From JBBSAT01 sp046351235 (GTDB taxonomy: Bacteria > Myxococcota_A > Polyangia > Polyangiales > Sandaracinaceae): a stretch of 64,000 bases of DNA. The translations under genes were made by a program, and so were the position numbers. Numbering within the stretch: the stretch's first letter is position 1; each line of letters begins with the position of its first letter. The notes under the pieces are model-generated. The model was not told where the DNA came from, ran no database searches, and was given only the letters and a program-made list of their open reading frames with translations. Shown piece after piece: positions 14,924 through 23,300 of the stretch. The DNA lies in NCBI GenBank assembly GCA_046351235.1, contig JAXLYV010000002.1, positions 983,359 to 1,047,358 of the forward strand. The letters run 5' to 3'.

Positions 14924-15922
14924 TCAACGCGACGGGATGCGGAACGCGAGGCGCGGCGTCGTCGAGGCGTTCGGGAACGCCGCGCCGAGGAGCGAGGCCA
15001 CGCGCATGAACGTCGTGCCCTGATCGGCCTCGACGATGGTCGCGCACACGGCGGCGCCGCACACCGAGCGCGTCGTCGCGCTGATGGCCGACTCCGCGCG
15101 CGTGCCCTCGTCGGCGCGGAACGAGAACGCGCCCGTCGTGAACGGCCGCGGCGGCGCTTCCTCGTCGCTGACGGGCTGCGGCACGCCGGGGATCATCGCG
15201 ACGGTCGAGGCCGGCGGCACGCCCGCGTCGGCCACGTCCACCTGGTTGAAGCGCACGCTCATTCCTTGGTCGCGCGTCCAGAGCACGAGCTGCAGGTGCC
15301 CGCCGGGCGCGGCGACGGTGGGCTGGCCGTCGCAGTCCACGTAGTGGCCGCCGCGGCAAGCGTCGTAGACCTCGCTCCAGTGCGAGGTGAAGTCCTCCCA
15401 GGGGCGCTCGCTGCCCGGGAACGCGACCGGGCCGCTGCTCGGCACGACCTCGGGATTGGAGATGGTCATCCAGTGGATCACGGGGCTGCCGTCGGGGAGG
15501 CGCACCGCGATGGCCATCTCGTGGTAGCCCGACGAGAGCAGCGTCTGCACCACGCCCACGAAGGTGCCGTAGGGCACGATGCCGTGGATCGTCAGCGCCG
15601 CGAGCGAGCGGGCAGGCGCGGCCTGGATGCGCTCGCGCAGCTGCGCGTAGCCATCGGACGTCACCTCGCTCGCCGGCGGCACGCCGCGCGTGAGCGTGTA
15701 GAGCGCGTGCCCGTCCACGTGCATCTCGGTGTTCGTGATCTCGATGCGGAGCGCGTTGCTCGGCGTCGTCGCGTCGTTGCGCAGCGAGATCGGCACCTCG
15801 AGCGCGCCCACGAGCGGCGGCAGCTCCGGGTCCGAGGGCGGCGGCGCTTCGCTTCCGCAGGCCGCGAGCAGCGACGAGGCGAGCGCGAACGGGGCGGCGT
15901 AGCGGAGCGAGGCGATGCGCAT
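14924..15922 (-). CDS. Lipoprotein with an ExbD/TolR-like periplasmic segment
   Basis: A 332-residue protein with a lipoprotein signal (LLAAC at residues 18-22) and a Pro-rich linker. Residues about 38-145 resemble the periplasmic domain of ExbD/TolR: a beta strand with DGHALYTL, a helix YAQLRERI, the strand AALTIHGIVPYGTFVGVVQTLLSSG and then MAIAV. The rest (about 150-332) is beta-rich with two Cys pairs and is unassigned. The ExbD membrane helix with its proton-carrying Asp is missing, so it cannot act as a motor subunit; it may bind peptidoglycan or energy-transducer proteins. The family assignment is a pattern judgement. Its stop lies 8 bp beyond the ECF41 stop in convergent orientation. 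Confidence 0.65.
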   Translation of the reverse strand: MRIASLRYAAPFALASSLLAACGSEAPPPSDPELPPLVGALEVPISLRNDATTPSNALRIEITNTEMHVDGHALYTLTRGVPPASEVTSDGYAQLRERIQAAPARSLAALTIHGIVPYGTFVGVVQTLLSSGYHEMAIAVRLPDGSPVIHWMTISNPEVVPSSGPVAFPGSERPWEDFTSHWSEVYDACRGGHYVDCDGQPTVAAPGGHLQLVLWTRDQGMSVRFNQVDVADAGVPPASTVAMIPGVPQPVSDEEAPPRPFTTGAFSFRADEGTRAESAISATTRSVCGAAVCATIVEADQGTTFMRVASLLGAAFPNASTTPRLAFRIPSR

Positions 15923-15990
15923 GGCCGCGGAGAGTAGACGCTCCCGGCCCCCGACCTCAACCGCGACGACGCACGCTCCCGAAACGACGA

Positions 15991-16018
15991 AGGCCCACCG
16001 CCCTGGGGCGATGGGCCT
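15991..16018 (-). terminator. Hairpin terminator after the outer-membrane protein gene
   Basis: AGGCCCA (15991-15997) and TGGGCCT (16012-16018) pair, with an inner GCCC/GGGC helix. Read on the minus strand, this lies 33 bp after the stop of the gene at 16052 and is followed by TCGTCGTTTC, a weak U-tract. Confidence 0.55.
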
Positions 16019-16051
16019 CTCGAGAGAGCCTCCCCGAGGCTCGAATGACGC

Positions 16052-16726
16052 TCAGAGGAAGATGTCGAACATGTAGCCGACCGAGAGGCCGATGTAGAGG
16101 CGCGAGGGGTGGTCGCCCAACGCGTTCACGCAGTTCCCTTCGAGCCCCGTCGTCGTGTCGGGCGCCGTCGCCACGCAGCTGTCGCTCGCGCTGTTGAGGA
16201 CGGTCTCGCCGCCGGCGTAGAGGCGCAGGAGAATGCCCTCGTCGAAGCGGTACTCGAGGCCGAGCGACCAGTCGAAGTACGCCGCGAAGCTGTAGTAGCG
16301 GTGGATGTGGACGGCGCGATCGCTGCTGTCCCAGGTCAGCGGGCCGCCGGCCGCGCCCGCGCGCAGCACGAGCGCGAAGTGATCCTGCGGGAGCACGAGC
16401 GAGAGGCCGCCGGCCACGCGCGCGCCGTCACGGCTCACGCCGCCGCCGAGATCGATGCGCAGGTTGCGCAGCGGCTGCGCGAGCAGGCTCGCGCCGACGA
16501 CGCCGTAGGGCGTGTCCACGCCGCCCGTGAGCTCGACGCCGAGGAGGCGGTCCCAGCGCTGGTGCATCGGATCGGTGGCCGGCGTCGGCTCGACCTGGTC
16601 GGAGACTTCCGGCTCGGGATCGTCGGCCGCGGCGAGCGAGGGCTGGGCGCCGAGCAACAGGGCCGCGAGCGACAGAGTGCCGACGAGGGCGGCGGACAGG
16701 AGATCGAGCAGGCGCACGCGCGTCAT
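16052..16726 (-). CDS. Outer-membrane beta-barrel protein of unknown function
   Basis: A 224-residue protein with a signal peptide (hydrophobic residues about 9-27, cleavage after SLA) and an acidic Pro-rich linker. The rest is a series of amphipathic strands ending in YMFDIFL, with a terminal aromatic/hydrophobic residue as in barrel proteins. Strand patterns such as LRIDLGGGVSRDG and LRLYAGGETVL are typical of small 8-strand barrels. ATG 16726 is preceded by GAAGGA at about 9 nt; the much longer open frame upstream is non-coding. Two Cys in one loop (SDSCVATAP, EGNCVNAL) probably form a disulfide. The partner is unknown. Confidence 0.75.
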   Translation of the reverse strand: MTRVRLLDLLSAALVGTLSLAALLLGAQPSLAAADDPEPEVSDQVEPTPATDPMHQRWDRLLGVELTGGVDTPYGVVGASLLAQPLRNLRIDLGGGVSRDGARVAGGLSLVLPQDHFALVLRAGAAGGPLTWDSSDRAVHIHRYYSFAAYFDWSLGLEYRFDEGILLRLYAGGETVLNSASDSCVATAPDTTTGLEGNCVNALGDHPSRLYIGLSVGYMFDIFL

Positions 16727-17037
16727 GACGAAGATCCTTCGGAGGCGAGACCAGGAAAGCTCGTCCCGGCGGCCCGGGACACGCGCTCGCGAGCGCGCGG
16801 GGAGGACCGTGGAGACGAGCCGAGCCCACCACCCCTGGTGACGGGCCCCCGTGCTTACGCAAAGGTGAGGCCGAGGGCAAGCCTTTCGGACGGCCCCGGG
16901 ACCGGAGGGGCCGGGGAACGCACGGTCCGCGCGGAAGTCCCGCCATTCGAGGGGCTCCGGGGGCGGCTCGGCCTCCGATCGCATCCGTTCGGCGGGAGAC
17001 GGTGGACGGGGCCCGCCGGGCGCGATAGCCCACCCTC
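16727..17037. promoter_or_regulatory. Divergent promoter interval between the barrel gene and dprE1
   Basis: About 310 bp without a gene between divergent starts, so it should hold promoters for both. A perfect GGCCCC/GGGGCC dyad with a 9-nt loop lies at 16892-16912. No transcription-factor site is recognised. Confidence 0.4.
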
Positions 17038-18402
17038 GTGCATCCATTGACGGCGCACGTGCGTAGTGCAGAGCCCGTGGTGACGGGCTGGGGCCGCCTC
17101 GGGGTCCCCGGGGTCGAGGTCCGCTCCACCAACCTCGAGCGACTGAGCGAGTCGGCCGTGCTCTCGCGCGGCCTCGGCCGCAGCTACGGCGACAGCTCGC
17201 TCCCGCCGCCGGGCGTGCGCGAGGTGATCGGCACCGCGCTCGCGGATCGCCTCCTCGCCTTCGATCCCGAGACGGGGCTCTTGCGCGCCGAGGCGGGCAC
17301 GTCGCTGCTCGCGCTCAACCGCCTCTTCCTCGAGCGCGGCTGGTTCGTTCCCGTCACGCCCGGCACGCAGTTCGTGACGCTCGGCGGGATGGTCGCCTCG
17401 GACGTGCACGGCAAGGACCACCACGTGCACGGCTGCTTCGGCGAGCACGTCACGCGCCTGAAGATGCGCGTGCCCGACGGTCGCGTGCTCTGGTGCTCGG
17501 ACACGGAGCACCCCGACCTGTTCCGCGCGACGATCGGCGGCATGGGCCTGACGGGGCACATCCTCGAGGTCGAGGTGCCGCTGCGCCGCATCCGCTCGCC
17601 GTGGATCCAGCAAGAGAGCGTGCGCGTCGACGACCTCGACGGGTTCCTCGCCGCGCTCGGCGACGCCGCCAAGCGCCTGCCGTACACGATGGGCTGGATC
17701 GACTGCCTCAAGCGCGGGCGCGGCATGGGGCGCGGCATCTTGATGGCGGGCGATTGGGCGAGCCCCGACGTCGCGCCGTCGAAGTTCCCGGCGCCGCACC
17801 TGCGGCCCACCTTGCCCTTCGATCTGCCGAGCTGGCTGCTCGGGCGCTTCTCGGTCGCCGCGTTCAACGAGGCGTACTTCCGCAGCCACGTCGCGCGTCG
17901 GCGCGAGGGGATCGTGCACTGGGAGTCGTTCTTCTATCCGCTCGACATCGTCGACGAGTGGAACCGCATGTACGGCAAGCGCGGCTTCACGCAGTACCAG
18001 TGCGTGGTGCCCGAGAAGCAGCGCCCCGGGGCGGCGCGGCGCGTGCTCGAGATTCTCACGCGTGCGGGCGGCGCGAGCTTCCTCTGCGTGATCAAGGACT
18101 GCGGGCCCGAAGGGAAGGGCATGCTCTCGTTCCCGATGGAGGGCGTGTCGATCGCGCTCGACATCCCGGTGCGCGACGCGACGCAGGCGCTCGTGGACCA
18201 GCTCAACGAGCAGGTCATCCGTGAGGGGGGGCGCATCTACCTCACGAAGGACGGCTTCACGCGCCCGGAGCACTTCCGCGCGATGGAGCCGCGGCTGCCA
18301 GCCTTCCTCGACGTGCGCCGCAAGTGGGATCCCGAGGGAAAGATCCGGAGCGCGCAGTCGGTGCGCCTGTTCGGGGATGCGGCCGCGCCCTCCGGGCGGT
18401 AG
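17038..18402 (+). CDS. FAD-linked oxidase, DprE1-like (decaprenylphosphoryl-ribose 2'-oxidase family)
   Basis: A 454-residue protein of DprE1 length. The FAD-binding half contains GLGRSYGDSS and SDVHGKDHHVHGCFGEHV, matching the FAD-contact block of mycobacterial DprE1 (with the flavin-linked His region conserved). The C-terminal substrate half has FFYPLDIVDEWNRMYGKRGF, also shared. The catalytic Lys is kept as K404 in YLTKDG (Mtb K418). The residue equivalent to Mtb Cys387, the target of covalent benzothiazinone inhibitors, reads as Ala373 (VSIALDIP). DprE1 oxidises the 2'-OH of polyprenylphosphoryl-ribose; DprE2 then reduces it to arabinose. The downstream SDR gene supports the pair. The GTG start at 17038 has no strong RBS. 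Confidence 0.85.
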   Translation: MHPLTAHVRSAEPVVTGWGRLGVPGVEVRSTNLERLSESAVLSRGLGRSYGDSSLPPPGVREVIGTALADRLLAFDPETGLLRAEAGTSLLALNRLFLERGWFVPVTPGTQFVTLGGMVASDVHGKDHHVHGCFGEHVTRLKMRVPDGRVLWCSDTEHPDLFRATIGGMGLTGHILEVEVPLRRIRSPWIQQESVRVDDLDGFLAALGDAAKRLPYTMGWIDCLKRGRGMGRGILMAGDWASPDVAPSKFPAPHLRPTLPFDLPSWLLGRFSVAAFNEAYFRSHVARRREGIVHWESFFYPLDIVDEWNRMYGKRGFTQYQCVVPEKQRPGAARRVLEILTRAGGASFLCVIKDCGPEGKGMLSFPMEGVSIALDIPVRDATQALVDQLNEQVIREGGRIYLTKDGFTRPEHFRAMEPRLPAFLDVRRKWDPEGKIRSAQSVRLFGDAAAPSGR

Positions 18403-18415
18403 GAGAGGCAGCACG

Positions 18416-19168
18416 ATGAAGCAGCGGCGTCCTCTCTCGGTGGCGATCCTCGGTGCGACGAGCGGCATGGGGCGCGCGCTCGCGCGGCGCCTCGCCAAGC
18501 GCGGCGACCGCGTGTTCGTGCTCGGCGTCGATCGCGGCGAGCTCGAGCGCTCGGCGGCCGACCTCGCGGTGCACGCCGGCAGCGAGGTGAAGTGGGCCGA
18601 GTGCGATCTGCTGCGGCCCGAGACCTTCGGGCCGGCGCTCGCGGCGGCGGACCGCGCGCTCGGCGGGGTGGACACGATCGTGGTGACGGCGGCGCTCTTC
18701 GCGACGCAGGACGCGCTCGAGAAGGACGCCGCGCTCACGGCGAAGCTCTTGACCGCCGACTTCACGAACACGGTGCTCTTCTGCGAGGAGGCCAAGCGCC
18801 TCTTGCTCGCGGGCGGCGGCGGCACGCTCTGCGTGTTCTCGAGCGTCGCGGGCGACCGCGGGCGCAAGCCAGTGATTCTCTACGGCGCGAGCAAGGCCGG
18901 GCTCACGGCGTACCTCGAAGGGCTCGATCACAAGCACCACGCGGATGGCCTGCGCGTGATCACCGTGAAGCCCGGCTTCGTGAAGACGGCGATGACGGCG
19001 GGCCTGAAGCCGCCGCCCTTCGCGGGCGAGCCGGACGAGGTCGCGGCGCGCGTGGTGCGCGCGATCGATCGCGCCGAGCCCGTCGTGTACGCGCCCGCGC
19101 CCTGGGCCGCCGTGATGGGCGTGATCCGCGGAATGCCCCGCTTCGTGATGCGCCGCGTCGGATTCTGA
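18416..19168 (+). CDS. Short-chain dehydrogenase, DprE2-like (keto-reduction partner of DprE1)
   Basis: A 250-residue SDR. The cofactor motif is GATSGMGRALA (about 12-22), with the catalytic Ser in FSSVAG and the Y-x3-K pair at Tyr156 and Lys160. The C-terminal hydrophobic segment (about 222-245, including AVMGVIRGMPRFV) matches the membrane-associating end of DprE2. It begins 13 bp after the dprE1 stop with AGGAGAGG upstream, clearly one operon. The predicted role is reduction of the 2'-keto intermediate to decaprenyl- or other polyprenyl-phosphoryl-arabinose. Specificity is inferred from the neighbour. Confidence 0.82.
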   Translation: MKQRRPLSVAILGATSGMGRALARRLAKRGDRVFVLGVDRGELERSAADLAVHAGSEVKWAECDLLRPETFGPALAAADRALGGVDTIVVTAALFATQDALEKDAALTAKLLTADFTNTVLFCEEAKRLLLAGGGGTLCVFSSVAGDRGRKPVILYGASKAGLTAYLEGLDHKHHADGLRVITVKPGFVKTAMTAGLKPPPFAGEPDEVAARVVRAIDRAEPVVYAPAPWAAVMGVIRGMPRFVMRRVGF

Positions 19169-19356
19169 GCCGTCTCGGCTCTCTTCTCCTCTTCCGAGCG
19201 CTGACAACGAGCTCCGCCCATCTCTCGCCTGTCGCAGCCGCGGCGGGCACGGGGGGCGCTCCTCGCTACCGCATCGCGCGCGAACGGCGGCCGAGGGCTC
19301 TGCCCTCGCGCTCCCCCGAGCTCCGTGTCGCGCGTGCGGCTCCGAAGCCGGTCTCG

Positions 19357-19680
19357 TCAGGTCAGTCCGTGGCTCTCGAGGGCCTCGGCCCACAGGAGTG
19401 CCGCGTGCTGTCTGAAGAAGCGGCGCAGCAGATCCGCGACCGCGGGCTCGCTCACGTCGCCGCGAGCGACGGCAGCGAGGAGAGCGCTCGACTCGTTCTC
19501 GCCGAGCGCCTCGATCGTCATCGGCGCAGGGCAGCACCCGTATCCGTCGTACGAGATGCGGACGAGCCGAACGCGGCCCGCGTCGTCGACGTCCCAGTCC
19601 GAGAACACCGCGCCGTCCTGGAGGCAGAGGCAGAACCGACAGGGCCGCGTCGGCATCGTCGCATGGAGGCTCACGCGCAT
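19357..19680 (-). CDS. Small cysteine-containing protein of unknown function
   Basis: A 107-residue frame (from ATG 19680; ATG 19656 is an alternative). It contains CRFCLCLQDG near the start and CCPAP mid-way, suggesting a small metal-binding or disulfide fold, followed by a helical acidic C-terminus. No signal peptide. No ribosome-binding site is clear and the 5' side abuts the repeat region. The amino-acid pattern is protein-like, but I recognise no family. Confidence 0.5.
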   Translation of the reverse strand: MRVSLHATMPTRPCRFCLCLQDGAVFSDWDVDDAGRVRLVRISYDGYGCCPAPMTIEALGENESSALLAAVARGDVSEPAVADLLRRFFRQHAALLWAEALESHGLT

Positions 19681-19730
19681 CGTTCGGTCGAGGTCGAGGC
19701 GCGAGCCGCGCGCGATAGCACGACCGGCGC

Positions 19731-20023
19731 GGCCCCCTCTCCCGCTTCGCGGGAGAGCTGGGCTGCGCCGGCGGCGCATCTGCGGTGAACGAAAATGGGC
19801 CTCCCATCGAGTGATCGCCTGCCGCGCCGGGCGGGAGCGCCCCTTTGCCCACGCCTTGCGAGCAAACAGCGGCTCGCTGCGGAATGTGTTCAAAGCGTCG
19901 CACCCGCCCGCCGCTACCCATGGGGAAGCCTGCTTTTGAAAACCAGACGCGCCTGCGGCTCCTCCACAGACGAAGCCGCTGCGCAGCTTCGTCGACGTGC
20001 GAGGGTGGACCCTCGCGCTCCCC
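19731..20023 (+). repeat. Dispersed intergenic element, diverged copy C
   Basis: This plus-strand copy is recognisable against copy A in the same order: GAACGAAAATG, GGGAGCG-CCCTTTGCCC, GTTCAAAGC-TCGCACCCGCCC, GCTACCCATG, CTCCTCCACAG and CCCTCGCGCTCCC. It is much more diverged than copies A and B. The edge CCCTCTCCCGCTTCGCGGGAGAG (19735-19757) is a hairpin. It runs tail-to-tail into copy B, making a composite at 19731-20340. Confidence 0.7.
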
Positions 20024-20340
20024 ACCTTCGTCTCCGCGCGGCACCTTCTCCGGGAGCGCGAGGGCTTGGCCCTCGCCTGCGCCGAATCGGCGGAGCCGGT
20101 TCGGCTGTGGAGGAGCCGAAGGCGCCGCGGTTTTTCAAAGCAGCCCACCTCATGGGTAGCGTCGGGCGGGTGCGAGGCTTTGAACGCGATGAGCGGAGCG
20201 CCGTCGTTCGCGCGGAGCGTCCGCGGGCAAAGGGTCGCTCCCGACCGACGCGGCCTGGTGATCGACCGCCAGATCGGTATCGAGCCATTCTCGACACTTA
20301 GACCTTCATTTTCGTACCAGGGTTGGGGTGAGGGACTGCG
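20024..20340 (-). repeat. Dispersed intergenic element, copy B (inverted)
   Basis: The reverse complement of copy A (5019-5336), with two mismatches over about 290 bp and divergence only at the ends. It lies between copy C and the 3' end of the giant TPR gene (20395). Both near-identical copies sit just beyond the stop of a minus-strand gene, but in opposite orientations, so they are not simply parts of duplicated gene ends. From 19681 to 20394 there is no convincing gene. Confidence 0.85.
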
Positions 20341-20394
20341 AAGTGGGCGCCGGATCGCGTCTCTGCGATCGAACGGCCGCCACTTCCGCGGAGC

Positions 20395-23300
20395 TCACCC
20401 CTCGCCGATCGAGTGCAGGAACTCCTCCGCCTCGCGCAGCTCCGCGTCCTCGATGCGCGCCCGACGCGCCCAGAGCACCGCCTTCTGGTGATCGCCCTGC
20501 CGGTTCGCGATCTGCGCCTGGCGCAGGAACGCGACCGCCTTGCTCATCGGGCCCGGCGTCTTCTGCAGCGTGACCACCTTCAGCGCGTTCATCGCCGAGG
20601 CGTCGTCGCCGAGCTGGATCGCCAGCTCCGCGAGCTCGGCCGCCACGAGGTTCGACTGCTTGTCGGTCTCGAGCGCGACCTTCAACCACTCGAGCTGCGT
20701 CTGCGGATCCCCCGAGAGACCGGCGATGCGCGCCATCCGCTGCTGGAGCGAAGCGAGCGCGGGGCTGCGCTTCTTGCCCTTGGCCTGGATGGCGCCCTGG
20801 AGGATCTCCACGGCCTCCGCGAGCGCGTCCGAGCCGATGAGCGCGTCGACGAGCAGCACGAGCAGGTCGAGGTCGTCTTCCTTGCTCGCGAGCGCCTCGC
20901 GCAGCGGCGGGATCGCGCGCGCGGGCGACTGCAGGTCGTGCAGGTAGATCTCGCCTGCGCGGCGCAGCGCCGCATCGCGCGTCTCGCCCTGGCTCTCCTG
21001 CGCGTCCACGAGCAGCACGGCCGCGAGCTCCTCGAACGCGCCGATGCTCTCGTAGAGCGCCCGCAGCGCGTTGCGGATCTCCGGATTCGCCGGCTGGTCC
21101 TGGAGCGCGCGCTCGAGGCCCTCGCGCGCGCCCGCCGGGTCGCCCGCCTCCGCCGCTGCTTGGTGCAGGCGCAGCGCCATCTCGGCCTGCGCCTCGCCGG
21201 TCTCGAGCGCGATCAAGCGCGTCGCGTGCGAGACCACGTCCGCCCACCGCTGCGCGCCCGAGTCGAGCTCGACCAGCGTGCGCAGCGCCGTCACGTCCGA
21301 GGGATCCCGATCGACCCACGCCGCGAGCACGTCGCGGCTGCGCGCGCCGTCCCCGCCCGCGCGCAGCACGCTCGAAAGTCGCAGCGTGACCGTGCGCTCG
21401 TTCTCGCGGTCGCCCTGATCCGCGAGCGTCTCGCGATGCGCATCGAGCGCGGCCACGAGCGTCGCCTGCGCGCTCTTCGGGTCGATGCGGAAGCTCTCCT
21501 CCGCGTCCTCGAGCGCGCCCTGCGTGTCGCGCAGCGTCAGGCGCAGCCCGCTCCGCGAGGCCAGCAGGCGCGCGCGGTTCTTGTCGGCATTCGGATGCGC
21601 GTCGAGCGCCACGCGCACGGCCTCGGCGGCGTCGTCGACGCGCCCCGATTGCGAGAGCGCGTCCACGAGCTCCCCGAGCAGCTCGAGATCGCCGGGCGCG
21701 AGCGCCGCGGCCTCGCGCAGCACGTCCGCCGCGCGCTCGGGCGCACCGAGCTCGTTCTTGTAGAGCGCCGCCGCTTCGCGGAAGCGCGTCAGGCGCGCCG
21801 CCTCCGTGTCCCGGTGCGCCGCGTCGAACGCGATCATCTCGGCGAGCGCGTCGAGGTCGTTCCGCTCGCGGAGCGTCTTCTCCAGGCGCTTGCGCAGCTT
21901 CTCGTGCGTCGGCGCCGCCTTGAAGCCCACGTCGAGCGCGCGGAGCGCCGCGTCGGCGTCCTCGAGCTCCGTCAGCTGATCGGCGAGCGAGAGGGCGAGC
22001 TTGGCCGCCGCCTCGCCGGTCTCCACGGCGAGCAGTCGCTCGCCGAGCGTCGCGCGGTCACGCGCGTCGTCGTTCTTCCCATAGAGCTCGTAGAGCGCGC
22101 GCAGCAGCGCGGCGTCCTCGGGCGCCCAGTCGAGGCCAGCGCGGTACGCCTCCATCGCGTCCTCGCGGCGCGTCTTGGCATACAGGCCGCCGGTGCGGAG
22201 CGAGAGCGCAGCCACCGCCGTCGCGTCATTCCGATCGCGCGCGCGATCGAGCTGCAGGCGGAGCAGATCCGCGAGCTCCTCGTTCCGCCCGGCGCGCTCG
22301 AACACGTCGGCCAGCGCCTGCGAGGCGCCGAGGTGATCCGGATCCTCCTCGAGCACCTCGCGGAGCACCGAGATCGCGTCCTCTTGCGCGGCGAATGGGC
22401 CCATCAGGCGCGCGGCGAGCTCCATGCGGAGCGCGTTGCGATCCTCGGGCTCGATCAGGCCCTCGAGCGTGCGGCGCACGAGCTGCTCGAAGCCCTCGCG
22501 ATCGCGCAGCGCGACGAAGACGTCGGCCGCGGGCCCCCAGAGCGCGCGGTCGCGCGGCTCGGCCTCGATGAGGCGCGCGTACGTCTGCGCGGCGAGCGCG
22601 GGGTCGCCTCCCGGCTGCGCCGCGAGCGCGGCGAGGTCCTTCGAGAGCTGCTCGGTGCGCTGCGCGTCGCCCGACGCGTCGGACGCCTCCACCGCGACCT
22701 GCGTCCAGCGAATCGCGCCCGCGAGATCGCCGGCGGCCTTGCGGCGCTCGGCGAGCGTGGTCGGGATCCAGAGCGCGCCCGCGAGCCCGTCGAGCGAGGC
22801 GCGCGCGATCTCGGCGCCCTTCACGAGCACGCGCTCGGCGTCGGCCTCCCGACCGAGCTCGATCGCCACCTGCGAGGCCTCGCGCACGTCGTCGACCGAC
22901 GCGCCCTCGCCCTGGATGCGCTCGAGGAGGTAGCCGAGCAGGAGCGACTTGTCGCCCGAGGCGCGCGCCGTGCGCTCCCAGAGCGCGGCGAGGCCGTCGT
23001 AGGTGCCCGAGCGCGCGTCGGTCGGGAACTGCGCGGCTGCCTCGGCCGCGGCGCGCGCGGCGCGCGCGTTGTCTCCGTCGCGCTGCACGGCGTCGGCCAG
23101 CGTGTCGAGACCGCTCTGCAGCGTCTCGGCGTCGCGCAGCTCGACCTCGGCGATGCGGTAGAGCGCGTCGGTCTTCGCGCTCTCGGGGATGTCGTCCTCG
23201 GGCTTGCCGAGCGTGCTCGTGTCGACGCCGGCGGCCACGAGACGGCGCAGCACGCGGATCTCCTCGATTCGATCGCCGCGGGCCGCGGCGACGCGCGAGA

